DNA of 64,000 nt from Stenotrophomonas sp. ISL-67 (GTDB lineage: Bacteria > Pseudomonadota > Gammaproteobacteria > Xanthomonadales > Xanthomonadaceae), in contig NZ_JAGGRL010000007.1 of NCBI RefSeq assembly GCF_018612915.1, forward strand, positions 1 to 64,000. Reading direction: 5' to 3'. The notes beneath the pieces were generated by a model. That model made no database searches, was not told where the DNA came from, and worked only from the letters and a program-made list of their open reading frames with translations. This document shows positions 57,566 through 64,000 of this stretch, one piece after another; position 1 is the stretch's first letter, and every line of letters starts with the position of its first letter. Both the position numbers and the translations under genes were made by a program.

Positions 57566-58600
57566 TCAGCGCCACGCACCGGGGTCGATGTCCCGCGCGG
57601 GGGCAGCGGGCATCTGCACGCTTTCCCAGTGGGTCACCACATCCAGGTCCAGTGCACGCACCTCACTGGTGATGAAGTCGATGAACGCGCGGATGCGCTT
57701 GGGCAGCTGGCGCCGGCTCAGGTAGCACAGGTAGTGGCCGCGGTCGTCGGCCGCGTACTGGTCCAGGCAGCTCACCGCCAGCCCGGCATCCAGTGCCGCG
57801 CGTGCCTGGTAGTTGGGCAGCTGCGCCAGGCCCTGCCCCTGCAGCACCGCCTGCAGCGCCAGGTCGGCGTCGTTGAACACCAGCGCCGAGGCGGGCTCCA
57901 CGCTCCGGGGCCGGCCATCGATGCGGAATTCCCATGGCTGCAGCCGCCCATTGGGCTGCCGCTGGCTGATGCAGGCATGCCCGGCCAGCTCGGCCACGTT
58001 GCCGGGAAGACCGTGCCTGCGCACATAGTCCGGGGCGGCGCAGACCAGCAACTGCATCGGAATCAGGTGCTTGGCGATGACCTCGCTGTCTTCCAGCACC
58101 CCATCACGGAACGCCACGTCGATACGGTCGGCGGCCAGATCCAGCGTGCGTTCTTCCAGCTGCAGCTCCAGCGTCACCTCGGGAAAGAGCGCGCGGAAGC
58201 GGGACAGCAGCGGCGCGATCACCCTGCGGCCGAACCCGTAGGTGGCGCTGACCCGCAGGTGCCCGCGCGGCGGGCCATCGCGCAGGTCGCGCATTTCCTC
58301 CAGCGCCTGCAGGATGCGGTCAACGCCCGGGCGGCACCCCTCATGGAACAGCTCGCCTTCGCGGGTAAGCGACGTCGACCGCGTGGTGCGCAGGAACAGG
58401 CGCACGCCCAGCTGGCCTTCCAGCTTCTGCACGCTGCGGCTGACCGCCGAACGACCTATGCCAAGCCGGTCGGCCGCACGCGAAAAGCTGCCCTCGTGGG
58501 CCACGGCGATGAATGCCATCACCCCGGCATAGCTTGCCGAAAAGCCGGTGGTGAGCGGGTCGACACCGTCGTCGGCGGTAGCCGGTTCAGTCAGGGACAT
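57566..58600 (-). CDS. LysR family transcriptional regulator
   Basis: A 344-residue LTTR with an N-terminal winged HTH (about residues 25-85: FIAVAHEGSFSRAADRLGIGRSAVSRSVQKLE). A periplasmic-binding-type effector domain follows, and the last 30 residues form an added tail. ATG 58600 lies 10 bp inside the sigma-region-4 gene, so the two overlap. It lies upstream of the reductase row and may control it; the site is not apparent. Confidence 0.88.
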   Translation of the reverse strand: MSLTEPATADDGVDPLTTGFSASYAGVMAFIAVAHEGSFSRAADRLGIGRSAVSRSVQKLEGQLGVRLFLRTTRSTSLTREGELFHEGCRPGVDRILQALEEMRDLRDGPPRGHLRVSATYGFGRRVIAPLLSRFRALFPEVTLELQLEERTLDLAADRIDVAFRDGVLEDSEVIAKHLIPMQLLVCAAPDYVRRHGLPGNVAELAGHACISQRQPNGRLQPWEFRIDGRPRSVEPASALVFNDADLALQAVLQGQGLAQLPNYQARAALDAGLAVSCLDQYAADDRGHYLCYLSRRQLPKRIRAFIDFITSEVRALDLDVVTHWESVQMPAAPARDIDPGAWR

Positions 58601-58854
58601 GCGGGCGGCGCTCCAAGGTGGCGCGCATGCGCGCGCAGGCAGGCATGGGCCGCTTCCAGCCGTTGCCTGCATTCAGCAGCAGGCAACCCCAGCAACGGCA
58701 TGAGCTCCTCGATCGGCGCACCGGCCACGTCATGCAGCAACAGCAGCAGGCGCACATCGGCAGGCAGCGCTTCCAGCGCGGACAGGAACGTGGTCCACAC
58801 CTGTTCGGCGGGGCGCGGCGGGCCTGCGGGATCGGGACGGGATGGGGGGCTCAT
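58591..58854 (-). CDS. small sigma region 4-like protein
   Basis: An 87-residue protein. A helical core (TTFLSALEALPADVRLLLLLHDVAGAPIEELMPLLGLPAAECRQRLEAAHACLRAH) resembles the HTH of ECF sigma region 4, but region 2 is missing. It is too short to be a functional sigma factor and may bind DNA or a partner. It overlaps the lysR gene by 10 bp and is divergent from the ECF41-type sigma gene. A degenerated sigma gene is an alternative explanation. Confidence 0.7.
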   Translation of the reverse strand: MSPPSRPDPAGPPRPAEQVWTTFLSALEALPADVRLLLLLHDVAGAPIEELMPLLGLPAAECRQRLEAAHACLRAHARHLGAPPACP

Positions 58855-59061
58855 GCAAGTCAGACGGGCCAGCGCGATGCGCTGTGACACCCCCGCCCCA
58901 CGGGATTGGTGCGTGCCGCTCAACACCGTGCGTCCGCGCTGCCGGCTACCGCCAGGGCCGCCGGCCGCCTAACCTCTTTCATGCACTGCTTGCCGCCGTC
59001 ACCGTGCCCCCACCGGTGGCCGGCACTGTCCACGCGACCCCCGCTCATGTTGAATGCCCCC

Positions 59062-59949
59062 ATGGACACGTCCCTTGACCGATTCACCCCGTTGCGTCCG
59101 CGCGTGCTCGGCGTGGCCTACCGCATGCTGGGCTCGATGGCCGAAGCAGAAGACGTGGCGCAGGAAGTATGGCTGCGCTGGAACGGTACCGACCGCGACG
59201 CGATCGAGAACGCCGAGGCGTGGCTGGTGGCCACCACCACGCGCCTGGCCATCGATGAGCTGCGCATGGCCCGCCGCAGCCGCGAGCATTATGTCGGCAT
59301 CTGGCTGCCCGAGCCGGTGCTGACCGACGATGCCAGTACCCCCGAGCACCTGCATGAGGCCGCCAGCGATCTCTCCGTTGCGTTCCTCGCGGTCCTGGAA
59401 CGCTTGGCACCGGAAGCGCGCGCCGCGTTCCTGCTGCACGATGTGTTCGACCGCGACTACCCCGAAATTGCCCGCATCCTGGACAAGAGCGAGGCCGCCT
59501 GCCGGCAGGTCGTGCATCGCGCGCGCGCCCGGCTGCGCGAAGAGCGTCCGCTGCATCCCGTGCCGCACCGCACCCACCAGCACCTGCTGCAGGCCTTCAC
59601 CGATGCGCTGGACAAGGGTGACCTGAAATCGATGATCGCGCTGATGGATACCTCGGCCCAGTTGATGGGCGACGGCGGTGGCATCGTCACCAGCTTCCCC
59701 AAGCCCATGCTGGGCGGTGCCCGCATCGCGCAGCTGCTGTTCGCGCCCACCCTGCGGCGCCGCGCGGAGCTGCGCATGGTGCCGGCGTTCTTCAACGGTC
59801 GCATGGGGCTGCTGCGCTATTTCGGCGACCACCTGGAGTCGGCGATGTCCTTCGATACCGACGGCGCGCGCATCACCCAGGTGCTGGTGCAGCGCAACCC
59901 CAACAAGCTGGAGCGGATCGTCGCACAGCAGTGGCTGGCGCTGCGCTGA
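59062..59949 (+). CDS. ECF41-type sigma factor (SigJ-like) with SnoaL-like C-terminus
   Basis: A 295-residue protein. Sigma region 2 (FTPLRPRVLGVAYRMLGSMAEAEDVAQEVWLRW) and region 4 (FLLHDVFDRDYPEIARILDKSEAACRQVVHRAR) are joined by a linker with the ECF41 hallmark WLPEP (about residues 80-84). The C-terminal SnoaL-like domain has DGGG (about 203-206) and NPNKL (about 278), the family's regulatory motifs. In this family the C-terminus acts as a built-in anti-sigma. The DGGGK Lys is replaced by Ile. ATG 59062 or 59047. ECF41 genes often sit beside oxidoreductases, as here. Confidence 0.9.
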   Translation: MDTSLDRFTPLRPRVLGVAYRMLGSMAEAEDVAQEVWLRWNGTDRDAIENAEAWLVATTTRLAIDELRMARRSREHYVGIWLPEPVLTDDASTPEHLHEAASDLSVAFLAVLERLAPEARAAFLLHDVFDRDYPEIARILDKSEAACRQVVHRARARLREERPLHPVPHRTHQHLLQAFTDALDKGDLKSMIALMDTSAQLMGDGGGIVTSFPKPMLGGARIAQLLFAPTLRRRAELRMVPAFFNGRMGLLRYFGDHLESAMSFDTDGARITQVLVQRNPNKLERIVAQQWLALR

Positions 59950-60563
59950 TGCCCCTCCCTCCTTCACGCTGGCGCACGTTGCCGCGCAGCTTCTACCATC
60001 GACACCCCACCGAGGTCGCGCCCGAGCTGCTCAACAAGCTGCTGGTGCGCGATGACGGTCGTGCCGGGCGCATTGTTGAAGTGGAAGCCTACGCTGGCGA
60101 CCAGGATCCGGCCGCGCACTCGTTCCGTGGCATGACCGCGCGCACGGCCAGCATGTTCGGCGAGTGCGGCCACCTGTATGTGTACTTCACCTATGGCATG
60201 CACTGGGGCAGCAATGCGGTCTGCGGCGAGGTCGGCCAAGGCTGGGGCGTGCTGCTGCGGGCGCTGGAGCCGGTGCAGGGGGTGGACCTGATCCGGCAGG
60301 CGCGCCCGGCGATCCGCCGCGAGCGCGACCTGGCCAGTGGGCCCGGGCGCCTGTCACAGGCAATGGGCATCACCAAGGCGTTGGACGGCGCGGACCTGGT
60401 GAAGAACGACCGTGGCATCCGCATCGTGTCCGACGGCATGCCACCGCCGGATGACCCGGTTGCCGGACCCCGCGTGGGTATCCGGCGCGCGGTGGAGTTT
60501 CCGTGGCGCTGGCATGTGCGTGGACATGCGCATGTGTCTGGCCCGGTGGCGAGGCGGGGCTGA
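59949..60563 (+). CDS. DNA-3-methyladenine (alkyladenine) glycosylase, Mpg/AAG type
   Basis: A 204-residue repair glycosylase that excises 3-methyladenine and other alkylated bases. It shows LPRSFYHRHPTEVAPELL, RIVEVEAYAGDQDPAAHSF with the catalytic Glu, and MFGECGHLYVYFTYGMH. Its ATG overlaps the sigma-factor stop (TGATG), so the two are translationally coupled and probably co-regulated by the ECF41 factor. Confidence 0.92.
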   Translation: MPLPPSRWRTLPRSFYHRHPTEVAPELLNKLLVRDDGRAGRIVEVEAYAGDQDPAAHSFRGMTARTASMFGECGHLYVYFTYGMHWGSNAVCGEVGQGWGVLLRALEPVQGVDLIRQARPAIRRERDLASGPGRLSQAMGITKALDGADLVKNDRGIRIVSDGMPPPDDPVAGPRVGIRRAVEFPWRWHVRGHAHVSGPVARRG

Positions 60564-60588
60564 ACGGCGCAACCCGCAACGGCCATTA

Positions 60589-60630
60589 CCTACCGCGCGG
60601 GTAGTACGCCACCGTTGGTCGCGCGGTGCG
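60589..60630. repeat. GTAG-type REP region overlapping the end of the M23 gene
   Basis: Imperfect GTAG-containing palindromes around 60589-60630 with a CCACCGTTGG loop. The TAG stop of the M23 gene (60590-60592 on the minus strand) lies inside a GTAG motif. Confidence 0.55.
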
Positions 60631-61225
60631 CGCGCAGCAGCGGCAACGGGTCATAGGCGCCGTCGCCACCGTAGATACCCCAGTGCAGGTGCGGCGGGGT
60701 TCCCGCCGCATTGCCACTGTCGCCCACATAGCCCAGCACCGTGCCTTCACTGACCACCTCGCCTTCCGCCAGGCCTTCGCGCCAGCCTTCAAGATGCGCG
60801 TAGTAATAGCGCTCGCGCGCGGGCCCCACCACCCAGACCTGGCGTCCTCCCAGCCCGCTGTCGCGCATCGCCACCACCACACCCGCCGCCGCGCTGCGCA
60901 CCGGCGTGCCACGCCTGGCGAATATGTCCACACCGGCGTGGGCACGGTCACGTCCGCGCGGGGCACCGAAGGTATCGGCGATGCGCGGCGCCGCCACGCC
61001 TTCCACCGGCACCGGCAGCGAGGTCGGCGCCGGCATGCGTGACAGCTCCCACAGCGCGCGCGGCACCTTGAGCCATTCGCTGTTCCACAGGGCCAGCGCT
61101 GCAACGACCAGCAGTGCCGGTATCACTATCCACAACGTCCAACGGCACAGTGCGAAGGCCGACGAGCGCGGCTGCGCACTCGCAGCGGTGTTGGTGTCCC
61201 GGTCGGGGTGCAGGGGTGCATTCAT
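60590..61225 (-). CDS. M23 family metallopeptidase
   Basis: A 211-residue membrane-anchored peptidoglycan hydrolase-type protein. One membrane helix at about residues 27-47 (LCRWTLWIVIPALLVVAALAL) precedes a LytM domain: HAGVDIFA supplies His and Asp, and PHLHWGIY supplies the H-x-H motif, so the zinc site is complete. It follows the RND pump gene by 18 bp. It may remodel the wall or act with the pump; its role is unknown. Confidence 0.85.
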   Translation of the reverse strand: MNAPLHPDRDTNTAASAQPRSSAFALCRWTLWIVIPALLVVAALALWNSEWLKVPRALWELSRMPAPTSLPVPVEGVAAPRIADTFGAPRGRDRAHAGVDIFARRGTPVRSAAAGVVVAMRDSGLGGRQVWVVGPARERYYYAHLEGWREGLAEGEVVSEGTVLGYVGDSGNAAGTPPHLHWGIYGGDGAYDPLPLLRAHRATNGGVLPAR

Positions 61226-61243
61226 GCGCCCAGCATCGCAGAC

Positions 61244-64000
61244 TCAGCGTACAAGCCGCATGTTGACCCGGCCGCCACGCAAGAGGATGCGCAGGTCGTC
61301 GATGCAGGTGAACAGCACCGGCACCACCAGCAGACTGAGTACTGTCGACGTCGCCAACCCGCCAATGACGGTGATGGCCAGCGGCTGTCGGAAGCTGGCG
61401 TCGGCCCCCAGCCCTGCTGCAATGGGCAGCATGCCGGCCACCATTGCCAGCGATGTCATCACGATGGGCCTGGCGCGGTGGCTGCAGGCTTCCACCAGGG
61501 CCGCACCGCGTTCCATGCCGTGCTGGTGCATAGCCTGTACAGCATGATCCACCAGCAGGATCGAGTTCTTGGTCACGATGCCCATCAGCATCACCAGCCC
61601 GATCATCGCCGGCACGTCCAGCGCGTTGCCGGTCGCCAGCAGCGCCAGCAATGCGCCGCCCAGCGAGAGCGGCACGGCTGAAAGAATGGTCAGCGGCTGG
61701 AAGGCGTCCTTGAACAGCAGCACCAGGATGCAGAACATACAGAACAGGCCGGCGCCGATGGCCACCAGGAACCCGCCCGCCAGCTCACCGGCCAGCTCGG
61801 AGTCGCCGGCTTCGATCGGGCGTACCCCGTCCGGCATGGCCTGGCTGATCGGCAGGGCCGCCACCGCCGCTTCGGCATCGCCCAGCGGAATTCCCGCCAG
61901 ACCCGCGCTCATCGTAACGAAGCGCTGCCGGTCGTAACGGTCGATCTGGCTTGGTCCACTCTCCATGCCAAGCGTAGCGATGCTGTGCAAGGGCACCGCG
62001 CCATCGCGCCCCGGCACGCGCAGGCGGCCGATGGCGTCCAGGTCGGTACGGACGGACGCTGCGGCCTGCACGCGGATCAGCACTTGGCGGGTGTCGAGGT
62101 TTAGCCGTGGCAGGTCGGTATCGACGTCTCCGCCCAACGCAATGCGCGCCGTCTCCGCAATCGCTGCCGTGGTGACTCCGCGTTCTGCCGCTCGGTTCGG
62201 GTCGGGGCGCACGGTCAGCTCGGGCTGTTCAAGACTGGCGGTGGAGCTGACGTTGGCCAGGCCCGGGATGCCCCGCATCTGCTGTTTGAGGGTCTGCGCA
62301 GTGCTGCGCAGCAGGCGCGCGTCATCGCTGGCCAGGATCAGGGTCATGGCGCTACCCAGGTTGCCCCCGCCGACGCTGAAGCGCATTCCCGGAAGTGCTG
62401 CCAGCCGCTGGCGCACCTCCGATTCAATGTCCTGCTGTGATGTCCGCGCCGCACGTGGCCCCAGGGTAAGGGTCAGCAATGCACGGCGAACATCCGGACT
62501 GGCGCCACCGTCCCCGTCGCCCGGCTCGCCCACCCGGGCGAATACCTGTTCGACCCCCGGCACACCCTGCAGCGCGCGACGCACACGCTCGGCGGCGTGC
62601 AGCGAATCGGCGAGTGCCACACCGGGAGGCAATTCCACTCCGACCTGCACATGGCCCTGGTCGGCCGCCGGCATGAAGCCTGTCGGCAGCAACGGAAGCA
62701 AGGCAAAAGAACCGGCCAGGAACGCGAGCGCAGCGCCCAGTGTCATCCGCCGGTGGGTCATGGCCCAGTTCACTGCAGCCAGGTAGCGTCGCATCACCCG
62801 CCCCTCCCGGTGCATCTGCGCGGGCGACGGTCGCAACCAATGTACGGCCAGCAGCGGCGTCAGCAGCCGCGCCACCAGCAGGGATGCAAGTACCGCAATG
62901 ACCGTGGTCCAGCCGAACTGCGCGAACAGCAGCCCGGCAATGCCCGGCATCAGCGCGGTTGGCAGGAACACCACCACCAGGGTGAGCGTCGTGGCCATTA
63001 CGGCCAGCGCGATCTCGCTGACTGCATCTGCCGTTGCCTGTTCAATGGATTTTCCACGGCGGCGATGGGTTTCGATGTTCTCGATTTCCACGATCGCATC
63101 GTCCACCAGGATGCCCGCCACCACCGCAAGCGCCAGCAGGGTCAGGGTGTTGAGCGAAAACCCCAGCCAGGGCATCAGCGCAAAGGTGGGCAGTATCGAG
63201 AGCGGCAACGCCATCGCGGCCACGGCGGTGGCGCGCCAGTCACGCAGGAACCACCACACGACCAGGATGGCCAGCAGCGCCCCTTCCAGCAGCATCTGCA
63301 TCGAGCCCCGATACTGCTCCCGCGTATGGTCCACGCGGTTCGCCACCGGTGTTACGACCAGGCCCCGATGTACCTGCTGAAGCGCCTCCAGCGCGCAGGC
63401 AACCTCGGTTGCCGTTGCCACTTCGTTGCTGCCCCGCGTGCGGTAGACGTGGACACCCACCACCGGGGTGCCGTCGAGCAGCGCGGCTTGGTCGCGGTCG
63501 CGATGACCATCAATGACGCTGGCCACCTGGTCCAGGCGCACCCAGCGCCCATCGCCCAGCGGCAGCGCCACGGCAGCCAACTCCGTTGCTGTCGCGACCG
63601 TGGCCAAGGTGCGAATCGCCTGTTCTCCGCCCCCCAGTCGCACGCCACCTGCCGAGGATTCCATCTGCACGGCACCCAGCGCACGGGATACGTCCGTGGT
63701 GGTGACGCCCAGTGCCACCAGCCGGACTGGATCCAACTCCACCCTCACCTCGCGCTGTACGCCACCCAGACGTTCCACCTGCCCCACGCCGGGTACTGCG
63801 CGCAGCGCCTTGGCCAGCACGTTGTCGACGAACCAGGACAGCTGTTCCTCGTCAAGCGTTGCCGATTCCACGGCATAGGTCAGGATCGGGCTGCTGCCGA
63901 CCACGTCGGCGCTGACGGCTGGTAGCAGAACGTCATCGGGAAGTACCGCGCGCGTCCGGTCGAGGGCCGCCTTGACATCATCCAATGCCTCGGACAACGG
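61244..64000 (-). CDS. RND efflux pump transporter subunit (partial, N-terminus outside window)
   Basis: The window holds about 918 C-terminal residues of an inner-membrane RND transporter; roughly the first 110 residues lie beyond 64000. It has two sets of membrane helices around large periplasmic loops. The proton-relay motif is intact: ILVDDAIVEIENIETH (two adjacent Asp), and the second half has GIVTKNSILLVDHA with the Lys. The pump is of the HAE1/MdtB-like group. Its partner membrane-fusion protein should be encoded to the right. The M23 peptidase is downstream. Confidence 0.92.
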   Translation of the reverse strand, partial: PLSEALDDVKAALDRTRAVLPDDVLLPAVSADVVGSSPILTYAVESATLDEEQLSWFVDNVLAKALRAVPGVGQVERLGGVQREVRVELDPVRLVALGVTTTDVSRALGAVQMESSAGGVRLGGGEQAIRTLATVATATELAAVALPLGDGRWVRLDQVASVIDGHRDRDQAALLDGTPVVGVHVYRTRGSNEVATATEVACALEALQQVHRGLVVTPVANRVDHTREQYRGSMQMLLEGALLAILVVWWFLRDWRATAVAAMALPLSILPTFALMPWLGFSLNTLTLLALAVVAGILVDDAIVEIENIETHRRRGKSIEQATADAVSEIALAVMATTLTLVVVFLPTALMPGIAGLLFAQFGWTTVIAVLASLLVARLLTPLLAVHWLRPSPAQMHREGRVMRRYLAAVNWAMTHRRMTLGAALAFLAGSFALLPLLPTGFMPAADQGHVQVGVELPPGVALADSLHAAERVRRALQGVPGVEQVFARVGEPGDGDGGASPDVRRALLTLTLGPRAARTSQQDIESEVRQRLAALPGMRFSVGGGNLGSAMTLILASDDARLLRSTAQTLKQQMRGIPGLANVSSTASLEQPELTVRPDPNRAAERGVTTAAIAETARIALGGDVDTDLPRLNLDTRQVLIRVQAAASVRTDLDAIGRLRVPGRDGAVPLHSIATLGMESGPSQIDRYDRQRFVTMSAGLAGIPLGDAEAAVAALPISQAMPDGVRPIEAGDSELAGELAGGFLVAIGAGLFCMFCILVLLFKDAFQPLTILSAVPLSLGGALLALLATGNALDVPAMIGLVMLMGIVTKNSILLVDHAVQAMHQHGMERGAALVEACSHRARPIVMTSLAMVAGMLPIAAGLGADASFRQPLAITVIGGLATSTVLSLLVVPVLFTCIDDLRILLRGGRVNMRLVR

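Overview
The window (about two thirds G+C, no frameshifts seen in core genes) looks like a chromosomal segment of a gammaproteobacterium of the Xanthomonadaceae, most likely Stenotrophomonas. The grounds are the gene orders (def-fmt-rsmB beside LysM-dprA-smg-topA-tsaC; groES-groEL beside cutA-dsbD-tlpA) and at least 17 short palindromes that begin with GTAG, a REP type known from S. maltophilia. The genus is an inference from these features, since no database search was possible.

Layout. 1-857: accessory DNA abutting the 3' end of a CAU-anticodon tRNA. It holds one small gene bounded by integron attC-like core sites and a block of nested palindromes. 934-1656: no gene seen. 1709-8452: rpoD, dtd, a lipid A acyltransferase-like gene, a ribA with a degenerate N-terminal domain, and a pair of PH-domain membrane proteins. 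8453-8666: a 39-bp tandem repeat. 8667-14839: cell-surface glycan genes (a CDP-glycerol-type transferase, GT2, GT4, an O-antigen ligase-like and an ArnT-like membrane glycosyltransferase). 14864-25838: translation, DNA-uptake and topology housekeeping genes in two divergent arms, with a two-gene GYF-domain insertion (GYF-pilin and GYF-RDD). 25889-33665: two DUF4124 proteins, an SDR, a small lipoprotein, SppA, a MATE exporter, and an overlapping DUF3106/sigma-like membrane protein pair.

33666-34103 is an AT-rich intergenic region with two perfect DnaA boxes facing each other, directly upstream of priA. 36474-43875 is mixed: GST, a NYN-LOTUS protein, NDH-2, a GIY-YIG protein, a tandem glycine riboswitch driving a TRIC/UPF0126 membrane protein, a TacAT-type toxin-antitoxin pair, and a DAHP synthase preceded by an attenuator. 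That attenuator encodes a 26-residue leader peptide with an aromatic run (YFWYYF). 44031-51553 holds groEL/groES with a heat-shock promoter, a secreted endonuclease I, cutA, dsbD with a duplicated sensor domain, and a TlpA thioredoxin. 51585-64000 holds UvrA2, a redox/stress cluster (two paralogous NAD(P)-binding proteins, a bestrophin-like channel, OsmC, LysR, a lone sigma region-4 protein, an ECF41/SigJ sigma factor, an alkyladenine glycosylase), an M23 peptidase, and an RND pump that runs off the end.

The strongest regulatory observations are the aromatic attenuator (43067-43237), the DnaA-box palindrome (33967-33989), the tandem glycine riboswitch (40053-40236) and the sigma-32 promoter plus early terminator-like hairpin of groES (46166-46222). 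The least explained protein systems are the GYF pair, the DUF3106/sigma-like pair and the ECF41-OsmC-reductase cluster.
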